A stretch of 64,000 bases of DNA from Poecilobothrus nobilitatus (GCA_947095535.1 OX352772.1:36165445-36229444); one strand, 5' to 3'. Positions 37,643-49,840 are shown, numbered from the stretch's first letter. The notes: generated by a model not told the origin, from the letters alone. Program-made: numbers and translations.

Positions 37643-40600
37643 ATGGCAGATAATACTTTTTATTTTGATCAAAAAATTAATAATACAAGATTACTAGGAA
37701 TACGTGATTTTTGGGAAGCATCAGGAGATTTTTGGCAAACAAAATGGGATAAATTATTAAATATTATTGGTAAGTTTAAATTAAACAATTAATTAAGTAT
37801 TACTTAAATGAAAAACATTCTATTTTTCTTTACGAAATTTGATTTGAAATTCAAAACTCCATAATTCAAGTAAAAAATGGCAAAAAAAAAAAAACAAAAT
37901 ACAACATTTTTATTATAGGTACATATACTTATACATATGTATGTATCATAGTCATTGTTGTTTTGTATCTTAATAAGAAATGCGATCCTATTTCAAAGAG
38001 GAAGAAGGAAAGAAATCAAAATATACTCCTCCCCGTATTTCACTGTCATTTAACTGCATTGTAGTTAAGAAGGTACTTTACTTATCCAATATTATGATAT
38101 ACCTACTAGTGATGATATTTTTAGTGGGGAAGATAGTTTTAATACGTCAAAATCCTACAGTACCAAAAGGACTTTAGTTTTATGGTTTTATTGATGTCGC
38201 TTTTTAAGATCTAAAACTCTCTAATAGTTTTCGGAAATATAATGTTTGCTGTAATATTTGGTAATTAGGCTTATAATCTGTTCGATGATAAGAATTTAAT
38301 TTTTTCATCATATTTTTGAATATTATTAGCATTTAAAAGAGAAACAAGGAAATAAATTAAAAATAAAATACATATACGTATTGTATGTAGGTATGTAAAT
38401 AACATTACTATTTTTTATTTTTTTCTTATGTCATAAGTTACTATTTTTTCATATATTATAGAAGATCAAGTTCACTTTATGATTTTTTGTTATTTTTTTT
38501 CTTTTTTGTGTTTTCACAGTTCAGTGAACTCAATAAATACTTTTTTATTCTTTTTAGAAATTATCTTTTTAAAGAAAAAAATATTTTTCTTTTTAAAAAA
38601 TTTTTAAAAAAAATAAATACCTATTGTATCAGATTGTATATATATGCATATGTGAATGTGATACCGTTTAATTATCAAAAGAAAATAAAATTAACAATAT
38701 AGAAATGGTCAGTTTTAAACAGATTTAGATTTTAAATTTTTTGGAGGAATAAAAAATATAAATTACTTAAGCAATATAAATTTTAATTTCGACAAAAAAT
38801 GAATTGTTAAAAATTTATCATTTCGGAACATTGAAAGTGAACTAGGCTATACCTACATCATTTATTTATTTTTTTTAAATGCAATGTACTTATACTACTT
38901 ATAAATTATAATTGAATTGAAAACTTTGTGCAATTCAAAAAAATAATTTATACCTATGTATACCTATGTATATATGTCTTTTTTTTATGCAAAAATTTAA
39001 AAAAACATCTGCTATATTTTTTTATAAGTAAGTATATGATTTTAATTTCATTTAGTTAACCGCATAATTTTAATAATAAATTTGTTGTATTTTTAGAAAA
39101 AATAAAGAAAATATACATATGACAGCTGTTCTTAATGATTACATATTCAGATTGAGCTATGTATATAGCGCCTATATACATACATACATATACATTTAAT
39201 GTTAACCTTCAAAATATTAAATAATGATCTGCTTTGTTTTAAAATATGTCGATTTTTACTTTCAATTCTTGATTATTCGACTGAAACTAATAGAGCAGAA
39301 ATTCATCTACCTAGCAAATATATAAAAAGAATATAAAGGGTATAATTCACGAGTTGGTGCAAAGTGGTCTTGCACAAAGGCAAAATTTTGCACCGTAGCA
39401 TATTTCAATTTTTTGACAGTTAAAGTGCACAATTTGTTGTTGTTTTCATGTATAAAAAAGTGCAAAATTTTGCAAGACTATGCAAGACCTAAACCCTATT
39501 GCATATTTGTGCAAGACCATTGCAAAGTTTGTTTATATATTTTTTGTAAGGGCTATATTAGATAAAAATTTAAAAAATGCCTAAAAAAAGTGGAAAGAAA
39601 TTATTTCTGATTATTTATTAATTCAAGCATATGTAGATATACAAATATCTAAAATTTTTGGTAAGCATATTAAATTTTTTTTTATGTAAACAAAACAAGC
39701 ACATCAATTTGACAGTTCAATAAAAATTCATGCTAGGGTTGTTCACGAGTTGGTGCAAATATATGCTACGGTGTAAAAGAAATTTGCACTTTTGCACCAA
39801 CTCGTGAATACCCTTATAATACTTATTATTGTACAATATGACAGTGACAATATCTTTTTTTTTAGAACGATTAGAGAAAGAATAAATCATTTTACCTCAA
39901 AAGGCAGCTTATTGTAGGAGTTCATTATTAAAACATGAAAAAATCTACCCAATACTGACATGAAGGCTCTTCTCAATTTTCGAATTTTAGTTCTCTTAGA
40001 AGTAGAAAAAATGTAGTAGTTTAGTTAGTAAGTAAAAAGGAGTTTGATTCTTCATAGTTTTAAAAAAGCAGATCATAGTTCGAATCTTTAAATAGTTTTT
40101 GAATGAGTTGCCTAGAATCTTACGGATATATTCCGAGACGTGTTTTCTGAATCGCAACTTAAAGCAATACTTATTACAACCATTGAAAACTTCAAAACCG
40201 TAGTTCAAGTTAGACATAATTAGGGCATGTACCAATGTAATTTTTATGTAAACTGAAAGTTAAATTTGCAATGTATAAGGATTGTCTATTTTATAATTTT
40301 GTTTGCATATATGATTCCCAGATAATCTTGTTGTCAATGTTAATTCCAAGACTTTTAACTTCCAAATTAAAACTGATTTTAGACTATGGTCTATAGATTC
40401 GTAGGTCTTACTTAAATCTAGTAAAAGTAAAATAGAAACATTTTTTTAACCGTGTTGAGTCTGACATTGTCGTTAAGATTAATTAGGGATGCAGTAGAAG
40501 AATTGTTCTTATCCTCTAGAAAATTCTCACCCTCTTGAAAATATAAAAGATACTTAGTAATTGCAAACACAAAATAAGTCTTTAAATTTTCAATTAAAAA

Positions 40601-43600
40601 AAAAATTAATTAATATTAGGATCACTCATAAATAGCCAGTACGATACAATACCATACTTATCCATGATAAGTTACTACCAAAAATTTTAGATTTCAGTAT
40701 ATATACCTTTATAAACCTTAAATTTGATATTTGTGTGGAAATTGTTCAATGAAAAATACCCTCTGAGTTTTGTTGATATCTCCTGAAAATGAGATAATCC
40801 TAAATATACATGCTTAAGAGTCCATAGCTTACCCATTTGCAATATCTTAATTTACAAACTTTATTTTTATAATAACAAAATATTTTTGATTAGTTATACA
40901 AAATAAAAATATAATCTATGTACGTACATTATATCATACATAGTTACGGTACACATGTACCTACATATATTTAATTTTTTTAATTTAAATTCAAATCTTT
41001 AATTTTTGTTATGTATTCAATAATAGATACATACATATATTTAATAATAGGTTAGTTATACCTTTTATTAATGTACATAGGTATTATTATCAACATTATT
41101 ATTATATACAGTGGAACTTCCTTAACTAGAATTCGAAAGGGTAATGAAAATTTCTTCGAGTTTGGGAGAGTTCAAGTTATAGAAACAAAATAAATAGAAA
41201 TCTTCATTTGATTAAAAAAGTTCAATTATATTCTAATAACGTTTATTTTTTATAAATAAAAATATTAAAAAACTTAAACAAAAAAATCGTTAAAAATTAA
41301 ATTTTTAAATACCTTGAATAACTGTATATGTATTTTTTACTTTTTATAAGTATATTTTCGCAAGTTTAATTTAAATAAATAATATTTTGACTCTTTTTAA
41401 AATTGAGTAAATTTTTAAATTTTTGTAAAAATATTTGTACATAAGTAATTGTTTTTTGTTTAGTTATTACTTGCTATTCCCTTTCTTTTTTTAACACACA
41501 TACCTAGCCTATCTATATTGAATAAGAATAAAATTGAAATGTTTATTTTATTTCTAATCTCCAAATTTTTCAATAAATATAATCAACTTAATACATATGT
41601 TTATGTACATACATAAAACTATGTGTATCAATTGACATTTACATAATTTTTTAGGTTGCAGTTTTGCATTTTTTTCGTTAAATTATTAAAATTTCGTTAA
41701 ATTCGTTAAAATTTTAAGAGCAAGGACGCATTCTAGCAACAAAATAAAAAAAAAAATTAATTTTGTAGTAAAAATTTCCTAAATTGTTAGAGTTAGAGAA
41801 ATTTTTGATATTATATGTAAGTATAGTTTTGTACTTTGACTTATCGAAAATTTCGAGTTCGGAAAGTTCGAGTTAGAGAAGTTTCACTGTATGTACATAT
41901 TCTTTATTGTGAGATTATTAGTCCCATAAGCAATTTAATAATTTTTTTTGTTTTTTTTTTTGACTTAAATAAGTTTTCACATAATCTAGAGTTTACGTAA
42001 ATCATCAATTACATGTATGAGTACATTATTATTATTATAATAATGGAACAAAGCTCAATATAATATATAAAACCAGAAACAGTAAATTTTATTTTGTCTA
42101 ACAAAAATTTTTATTCAAGTTTAATTCAAAGAGAAGCGCATGTAATTCATACTATATTTTATAATATATTTAACCAGAAATTGCAATAAATAAATAAAAT
42201 CGTAACTATGTATGTACATTCAGAAAATCGAGCATTTTCTTTTTTTTTTTGTGTTTATTCATACAAAATTGTTTTTATGCAAATTTTTTTAAATGAATCA
42301 CAATATCCCATCCCAGTATATAAGTATTTGTTTTTTTTTTTTTGTTTTTTTTTTTAATTTATTTTAAAATGCTCATTGTTATTCTAAGCTAGTTACTGTC
42401 TACTGACAATATTGTTATTAAGTATTATATGAAAATAAATTAAATTATTTTGTAAAATTAAATGACTTTCAAAAATTAAAATTAAATGTATTACAAAACA
42501 AAAACAAAAAACAAAGAAATAATATAGGGCCAGTACTCAGTTATAGGGAGGGATTATAAAACTGTTTAGTGATTACTGATTACCATTTATGTATACATAC
42601 GTGGTATCGTTTATCAGATTAAAAAAAAATATTTTTTTTTTAAATCGATTAAAAGTTTAATAAACTTTAAATTATATTGATAAGATTGTTTTACAACACA
42701 TTTAATTGAATTTAAAAAACAAATAATGGAAAAAAGCAAGGGTTTTTAAAAAAGCACATTTCCAAATTAAAAAATATTCCTTAATACTTAAGCCTATAGA
42801 GTAAAGAGTAGATACATAGTTATACTTATATTGAAAAATAAATTTGTTTGATTTTTTTTTTTTTGGTAAGAAAAAATTGAGAAAAATCAAATCACACTTT
42901 CGTCAATTATAAGGTAACCCTATATTATTAAGTAAAGTTATTAACACAAACAAAAAATTAATGTTCGTTGCTTTAATTTTTTTAAGTATATTACATACTT
43001 CCAAAAAATTTGAAGACGTGTCCAAGTTACAGGTGTTTAAAAATAGAGAATTTTCAGTTTTTGATCCCTTACAGCTCCTAAACAGGGGGCGACACAAAAA
43101 TATTTACTAAAATGACTCATACTGATTTTCAAAGTTCTAACACTTCTAAGTTAAACCGTTTGAAAGATAGAAGGAGTCCAAATTTTTGCAAAAATTGAGT
43201 TTCACATAACGGTATATTAAAATACCGCATGACAAAGCCACATATTTATTATATATATATTTATATATAAAGTTTATAAAACCAGCTATCGTTTGGCGTT
43301 TCCAGATTGAAAAGGGCTTTTTCGAACTTTGTAGGGCTATGCTCCGTAACAGTTAGGACTACAGAAAAAAGTTGTTCAACAAAATTCGTTTTTTGGCGAT
43401 GCCTTTCCTTAGTTAAAATTTCATTGCTTTATTTTAAACGATGTAGAAGTTTTGTAAAAACCCAGACGAACGGACGGACGAACAGACGGAGTGAAACTAA
43501 TAAGTACATTTTTTCAAAATTTTTTAAAAATGTTCTAAAAATTAAAATACATAATTAAAAGAACCTATGAATTTAAATAAAAATTATCGTAATTACTGAC

Positions 43601-46600
43601 GTTTTCAATTCAAAAACGTGTTAAATTTTTTCAAAATAGGTATTTCATAATTTATTATCAATAAATTTCAACATGCATTATACAATTTAAATATTTATTT
43701 ATGTCATTTACAATATGTACTTGCAATTAAAAATGTTTGATATAAAAATAATGATTTTAGATTACTCAAAATACTTTAAGTAAAAGTCGTTTCTTCAAAA
43801 ATATAAAAAAAGAAACAAACTTTGCAAATTTCCCGTTTTACAAAAGCTCTGTATTTTTACTGATCCGTCCAATCATCATTGAACATTTTGATTTATGACG
43901 TTTGATACAAATTTGTTGATCCAGCCTTTTATCAAGATCTCTATAGCAATCATGGGAAGACCGTTTTCAAGTGATATTTGACAGTCAACAATCACAAACA
44001 ATTTAAAACAAAATATGAAAATTTTTATATTTAAAATGTAGGTACAATAAAACAGTTTCAAAAATATACATACATCTACTAGGGGCAATGTAGCTGGTGT
44101 GTACGTATATTTTATCATGACATCTCAATTACAAAAAATTCGTATGGGATACAAAAGTTCTTGATTCCAAAAGAAAACAAAAAAAAAATCATGATTCTAA
44201 ACATACATACATAAGCACATATGTTATATGGTAATGTAGATTTTGTAATAGAAAATCGTATCCAAATATGTACTTATATTCAAAACGTAGCGAAATGTCA
44301 TAACTCATAATACGTAGTGTATGACTGAAAACTACTAAATTATAATAAATTAAGTTTTTTAGTTTTTAAAAAATTAACAAATAAAGGCCGAAGATACACT
44401 TCAGACACGCCTATAAGTTCGTAAAAATTACAAATGTCAAAAAAAACTGTCAAAATCAACCTACTTTGCATTTTTTTTTTTTTTTTTTTGCATTTCTCTA
44501 CCACATAAATGTGGACAGGAAATTACACAGCCTTTCCTGTTCCACAGAGGCCCCTATGCATTTTTGGCTATACGTTTTTTTATTGATTCGTAATTCGATT
44601 TAAATTTTTTAACATATTCTATGTTCCTAATTCTAACAATAAAGGATTTAAAAATAATGGGAACTGCCATCATGAAATTAGATGAAATTAGAATTAGTCA
44701 TTTACAGCCACGCCTGAAAAGGAAAGGCTGTATAATTTCCTTCTTACATTTAAGGAAATTATAAGGAAATAAACTAAACAAAAAAAAAAAAAGTTGAATT
44801 TATAAAGTGTATATTATTTGTAATTTATCTGTTTGTAAAATGTACTCTTTTGAGAAAAGTCATTTAATGAAACGACTTTTGTGACGTGTCATTCTCCCAT
44901 TTTTTTTTTTTAATTTAAGTATTTAAATTTTCTAAATAGAGAAATTAGAGTGATATTAGACTGAATTTAGATTTTTTTATTTTTTTTTTAATTAAGAAAG
45001 TAATAAATTAATTATTATATATACTATATACACATACATAATATACATATGAACATACATATAGCATTCTTATTTAATCAATAATTTCGTTTATATTTCA
45101 ATTATTTTTCTTTACATTACTATGTATAGCATGGTATAACTTAGACTACATATGTACATAATGTATATTTTATTATAATATTTATTCTTAAAAAAAAGAA
45201 ATTTTTAGAAGTAACAATTTAAGTATATTCTTTTTAATTAACACCAAATTTTTCAATAAATGTGAGCTACTTTTAAGGTTGAAAAATAAATAAAAAACAA
45301 ACACCACTTTAAAATATAAAAATCTATAAAATATGTACATAATATATTTTACCCCTTAACGTAAGTTTAAATTATATTATTATTATCACTTTAATTCTAT
45401 ACTTTATAATTAGCGTATTTATTATCTACATTAATAATACAAAATATTTATTTATTTTAAAATCTTAATAAACAAAAAATTTAAATAATTTACAAACATT
45501 TACATTATTTAACCTTATAAAAAAAAATATCTAATTAGAAACATGTAAAAAAATGTACCGCATATTTAATTGCAGATTCAATATATTTATACAACATTAT
45601 ATTATTATAAGGTTCATTTTTATTTTATTCAATTGTTTTGATTTTAAAAGCAAAAATATTTTGAAATATTGTAGCAGAATATAGTGTATAAAGAAAAATA
45701 TAATAATAAAGAAATTTGACAATTGCAGAATAACGGTGCGTTCAGTTAAATCTAGCACTTTAAGCCATTTTTTACTGAACGATATTTTTCTATACCTCTT
45801 AAATAAAGTGTACATAAATTTTATAACAAAACAAATTTATGCTTACTTTTTTTTATATTTAACTGTGAATTTGATTTGAAATTTTAATGACTTTCATCTT
45901 AGACAAAGAGTTTTGACAGTTTTCAAATTAATCGGTTGTTTAGCACGCCGACTATCATTCGTATATAAACATTTCTATTAAAACGTTATGTAAATAAAAT
46001 ATTAAATATATCTCTTCTATTCATATTATAATTTCTCACATCATGACATTGTGTTCTCTAGAATTGATGAGCATTACATATTACAACTTTCAAAGATTCA
46101 AGATGAACATTAATAATTTTTTTTCACAATATTCCAGTCAATTTGAAACAAATTTTTATTTCACAAAATTTAATTCTCTTGATCAAGCAGTACATTAATA
46201 CTAAAGGACATGTTTCATATTATTTGGTTAAAAAAGGAGGATGTTGTTTAGAGAGACAAAAGTCCCACACACTCATACACGACTCGCGCTCGTTCCACTA
46301 CTATATAGTGTCTTTTGATATGATTCTCACTTATCCTCGCAAAAAAAAAAACATACCAGCTAGAGTATCGATTCTAGCCTTACTATAAGTCTATAGTGCA
46401 GAGTTTTCTTCCTCTTGCATTTATCGTATCACATTATATTTTTTTGGACTCAAGTATTGTCCTTTGCCGTTAAATGTTAAGTTATTGAAATCCGGTTTTC
46501 TCAATAAAATTTTAACATTTAAGTGAAATATCAAAGATTTATTATCATATTAAACATTTTTTTTTTAAATTTATATAACAGATGCTATTTAAGAAGAGAG

Positions 46601-47112
46601 GATTTAATCCGGTAAAAAAATTTTAAATGTGAACTACAGTTCTAATTGCTTCTCGAATTATAAACATTAGCTTACGTAAATTAAATTGATTTCGAAGGTC
46701 CTAAAACTAATTCTGAGTATATTAACATGGTATATTAACAAAGTATATGATGTCATCGGATTTAGATAAAAAAAAACAAAATGTATAACGATTTGCAGTA
46801 GTGATAACAAAAGACGCTTTTTACAGACGCTTCATCCAGAAATTAAGAGTTTAGGTATATTATAAAAAAAATGAAAAAAATGAATACTTACGTTTTATCG
46901 AATTATTTTTGGAATAAATCTTCATAACTTTTACTGAAAATTTATGATGATGTTGAGAAACATTATATTTTCTGTAAAAGTGGGCTGTGATATTTGAATA
47001 AAAATTGAATTATAATTTGAACTCTATTAGTTTTATCGATGATCGTTTCTAAAAACATAACAATATGGCGGGGGGGAATATCACATAAAATATAAATACA
47101 TAAATCACTCGA

Positions 47113-47143
<31 letters not shown>

Positions 47144-48538
47144 AGTTTAAGATGTAATAAAGAAATATTTATAACGTTTACAGTAAACAGTGTTCTTGTT
47201 TCACCTTGAATTAAAATACATTCAGGATCTTTAGATAAAACACATTCTTCAATTTTTTTTTTTACATATTTAATATTTGGTAATTTTGGCCATCTTAAAA
47301 TTAACCATGGTGTACGCATAAAATAAAACCAACTAATTATTCTATCAACTGGATTTCGTACAGTATTAATATATATTGGACGTTTACCATTAATATGTTT
47401 TGTAATAACAACTCCATCTGATGCATTTAAAATTTTTTCAATAGCTTCAGCTTCTTCTGTTTCATTCATTGTTTTTTTTATTCCTGGTAAATTTAATGTC
47501 CAAAATTGAAATTTCCAAAGAAATTATATTTAATGTCCAAAATTTACTAAATTTATATATTTTTTTTTTTTTAGGTGATGATCCTTTTACATTATGGGTT
47601 TATTATACCACAATTTTAACATTTACCGTATATTGGTTAATCGGATCATTCTATATTTTTATGGATGTTACAAATCGTCCGAAATTTCTTCGACGATATA
47701 AAACACAACCTGGGACCAATGAACCAGTTGAATTTAAACGATTATTTAAAGTAAAAAACAAAAATTAAAAAATTTGATTTTATATATTATATTTTTTAAC
47801 ATTTAAAGAAAAAATAAAATATTTTTTAGGTTATAATGCAAGTACTCTTTAATCAAATTTTTGTCGGTATACCATTTGCATATTCATTATATTATTTAAT
47901 ACGTTTACGTGGTATGATAAATTCTGTGGAACAACAAATTCATGAATTACCAACATTTCATCGAGCTCTTTTTAATTTTTTTGCATTTTTAATAATTGAA
48001 GAAATTGGTTTCTATTATTCACATAGATTATTACATAAAAAACAAATATATAAATATATTCATAAACAACATCATGAATGGACAGCACCAATTGCTGTAA
48101 CAGCAATTTATTGTCATCCAATTGAACATATTTTTAGTAATTTAATTCCACCATTCTTGGGTGTTATTATAACGGGTAGTCATATAACAATTTCATGGAT
48201 TTGGTTCTGTATGGCATATATAAATACATTAAATTCACATTCTGGTTATCATTTACCATTATTACCAAGTCCAGAAATGCATGATTTTCATCATTTGAAG
48301 TAAGTAATTTTTTAAAAAATTTAATGACTACACACAATTAATTTTACTTTTATTTTCTTGTATTTTAAGATTTACAAATTGTTTTGGAGTATTAGGAATT
48401 TTAGATCATTGGCATGGAACTGATGAAATGTTTAAAAAAACCGCTAAATATAAACGTAATATAACTTATTTTGGAATAACACCTCCAAGAGTATGGTATC
48501 CAGATAATAATGAAGAAATTAAAGAAAAAATTTCATAA
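37643..48538 (+). CDS. FAXDC2-like fatty acid hydroxylase/sterol desaturase, paralogue 2
   Basis: Exons: 37643-37769, 47575-47750, 47830-48299, 48370-48538, giving 313 residues plus TAA. It has the same architecture as paralogue 1: GDDP exon start, [22 protein letters not shown] (about residue 164), HKQHHEW (about 177), [13 protein letters not shown] and HDFHHLK (about 253). All di-iron histidines are therefore kept. The C-terminus is longer than in paralogue 1 ([17 protein letters not shown] instead of a lysine tail) and more like the usual family end. Exon 2 equals exons 2 plus 3 of paralogue 1 to the base (176 versus 89+87 bp), so one intron was gained or lost. Intron 1 is 9.8 kb and contains many transposon relics and an antisense Pipe-like exon. 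Substrate unknown; ER membrane location inferred from the family. Confidence 0.92.
39336..39815. mobile_element. MITE with long terminal inverted repeats (AAGGGTATTCACGAGTTGG)
   Basis: Both ends read inward AAGGGTAT(AA)TTCACGAGTTGGTGCAAA, and the similarity continues to CACCGTAGCATAT about 65 bp in, so the arms are long and only slightly diverged. On the right a second inner GGTGCAAATATATGCTACGG block repeats the terminal motif, giving a sub-terminal hairpin. About 480 bp, no protein frame. The flanks offer ATA on both sides, but in this AT-rich DNA that is weak evidence for a target-site duplication. Superfamily not assigned. Confidence 0.8.
39868..40440 (-). pseudogene. Decayed non-LTR reverse transcriptase with internal deletion
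   Basis: Minus-strand pieces in RT order: [17 protein letters not shown] (RT motif A, usually DLSKAFD.IDH), then directly [18 protein letters not shown] (family K-LGV-ID--L-W), then [33 protein letters not shown] and [11 protein letters not shown] followed by a stop. The catalytic YADD region between motif A and SLGINID is deleted. Frame changes occur at about 40240 and 39990. This resembles LINEs of the CR1/jockey group that end after the RT domain. Confidence 0.75.
42892..43500 (-). mobile_element. Second INE-1/DINE-1-like copy, truncated
   Basis: CTTTCGTCAATTATAAGGTA, TTAAACCGTTTGAAAGATAG, TATCGTTTGG.TTT.CAGATTGAA and GACGGACGGACGAACAGACG match the copy at about 18538-19270 in the same order and orientation. 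The TATACCC end and the hairpin end are missing. Confidence 0.7.
44075..44345 (-). repeat. Left arm of a long-range inverted repeat (partner 49535-49840)
   Basis: CTAGGGGC..TGTAGCTGGTGTGTACGTATATTTTA through TCGTATGGGATACAAAA, AATCATGATT and CATAATACGTAGTGTATG is the reverse complement, with small indels, of 49535-49840. The two copies are about 5.2 kb apart. This looks like two insertions of one unclassified element in opposite orientation. The block contains no long reading frame of its own. Confidence 0.75.
44471..44554 (-). mobile_element. Severely internally deleted SINE copy
   Basis: The minus strand keeps GGGGCCTCTGTGG, joins directly to AACAGGAAAGGCTGTGTAATT and ends GGTAGAGAAATGC plus an A-run. 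Almost the whole tRNA head, including the A and B boxes, is gone. TGCATTTTT on both sides (44468 and 44557) is a probable target-site duplication. Confidence 0.8.
44699..44791 (+). mobile_element. SINE 3'-body fragment
   Basis: CATTTACAGCCACGCCTGAA, AAGGCTGTATAATTTCC and an A-rich tail identify the body of the SINE without its tRNA head. It is 145 bp from the previous copy and in the opposite orientation. Confidence 0.75.
45733..45782. repeat. Short TIR fragment related to the element at 62.7-64.0 kb
   Basis: GTGCGTTCAGTTAAATCTAGCACTTTAA and TTACTGAACGATA match the terminal sequence GTCGCGTTCAGTAGCATCTAGCGCTATAA..CTACTGAACGAT seen on the minus strand at 63.90-63.98 kb. It is probably a solo end or deletion product of the same family. 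Confidence 0.5.
46040..46400 (+). repeat. Interspersed repeat copy (family of 16385-16770)
   Basis: GAGCATTACATATTACAAC, TCTTGATCAAGCAGTACATTA, AGTCCCACACACTCATA and GTTCCACTACTATATAGTGT align with 50735-51090 and 16385-16770. An open frame across part of it has no recognisable product. Confidence 0.6.
47117..47143 (+). repeat. (CT)n microsatellite
   Basis: About 13 CT units. On the minus strand this would read as a run of Arg-Glu and closes off the region after the Pipe-like exon. It is probably intronic. Confidence 0.85.
47205..47483 (-). pseudogene. Orphan exon of a Pipe/heparan-sulfate 2-O-sulfotransferase-like gene
   Basis: The minus-strand frame reads [19 protein letters not shown], then [36 protein letters not shown] and CVLSKDPEC. 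This is the central PIYIN-VRDP-ER-ISW-Y region of the HS2ST/Pipe family, which contributes to PAPS and substrate binding. An acceptor (TTACCAG) at 47484-47485 and a donor (CAAG|GTGAAA) at 47204 bound a 279-bp phase-1 exon. The enzyme needs upstream PAPS-loop and downstream CGH-containing exons, and I found neither here. It may be one exon of a nested or spread-out gene, or a pseudogene fragment with an intact frame. It lies antisense, only 91 bp from exon 2 of hydroxylase 2. Confidence 0.7.
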
Positions 48539-49534
48539 AATTATTAAAATTTATTTAAATGTTTTGTTTCTTTAATGTAGCAAAATTATGTGATTTCAAT
48601 TTGCTTTAATATTTTTTTTGAATAATTATGACATAACTAGTACATTGAATTGTATATTAATATATGTATATTGTATATTATCTATATTGACATATTATAA
48701 CAAAAATAATCAAAAATAAATTAATAAAAGTAGGATTTTTTTTAAAAAAAAAAGGTATTTCTCTTTAATAAATAAAACATTATTAAATAATGTTTATACT
48801 AAAACGAATATTGCTCTCATGGTATAATATATTTGCCATTACGTTTCTGACACTTTAAAGGAAACGAGATGGATATATTAAAGTATACGTCATATTCTTG
48901 CTCAGAATTAAATTCTGATGTAGCGATGTACCAGACGTACATCGTATCATGATATCGGAAAACATAATGGAGCAAGAATTTTTAAATTTTTACCATTTAA
49001 CCTTTGTAAAAATTGTTAGTTTCGCTATTGAAATTGAGTAAGTTTGATCGGCGAGTTCGAGTTACTGTACATACAACATACATACATACATACAACATGT
49101 AAATATGTTATGTTGTATGTACTGTATCTTTTCTTATATGAATATAACTTAGTATCTATATAAGATGGTTATCTATATTTTTTTGAATAAAAGGTACGCC
49201 TTATGCCAAATACTTCGGCAAAATTTTCAACCAGCAAACCAGAGCAGTATAGGTTCGTATAGCTCCCATACAACTTCGTGTTCTATATGAGCACAACTTA
49301 GTTTCTATATAAGCTAGGTATTTAAAATTTTGTCAAAAAAAGTTAATTTCTATGTCAACGAGTTCTGATAAATTTAATAAATCTAACGCTACATGTTCGG
49401 GTAACTGCAAATTTTATATCTTAGTACTTAATCATAACCTACAATATTGTTTTCATTATGAACTTGCTAGCACAAAATTAAACAAGTTTATGGTCAAAAT
49501 TGAAAGTAGAGTGCATCTATCTATCATCTATAAT

Positions 49535-49840
49535 TATAATTTAGTAGTTTTCAGCCACACACTACGTATTATGACATTCCGCTAAGTTTTGAATACAAGT
49601 ACATATATGGATATGATTTTGCTATTACAAAACATTATAACATATAACATACATATAACATACGTTTACATTAACATATAACATACATATAAGTGATATA
49701 CGTATGTTTAAATCATGATTTTTTTTTTGTTTTCTATTGGAATCAAGAAATTTTGTATCCCATACGAATTTTTTATAATTTATATGTCACGGTAAAATAT
49801 ACGTACACACCAGCTACAGGGCCCCTAGTTAAAACATATT
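49535..49840 (+). repeat. Right arm of the long-range inverted repeat (partner 44075-44345)
   Basis: CACACTACGTATTATGACATT, ATCATGATTT, TTTTGTATCCCATACGAATT and AATATACGTACACACCAGCTACAGGGCCCCTAG mirror the 44-kb copy. An AACATATAACATACATATAA expansion in the middle is specific to this copy. Confidence 0.75.

Larger units (their letters stand above)
37770..47574. other. Intron 1 of hydroxylase 2, repeat-rich
   Basis: The 9.8-kb intron starts GTAAGT and ends TTTTAG. Elements listed separately: TIR element (39336-39815), dead reverse transcriptase (39868-40440), INE-1-like piece (42892-43500), one arm of a long inverted repeat (44075-44345), two SINE pieces, a TIR fragment (45733-45782), an interspersed repeat (46040-46400), a CT microsatellite and an antisense exon. 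From 40.6 to 42.8 kb I see only AT-rich DNA. Confidence 0.8.

Noticed and set aside
46963..47204. Continuation of the Pipe-like frame beyond the donor site, with an Arg-Glu run
   Set aside because: Family similarity stops at the GTGAAA donor and the Arg-Glu run is the antisense of a CT microsatellite, so this is read-through into an intron.
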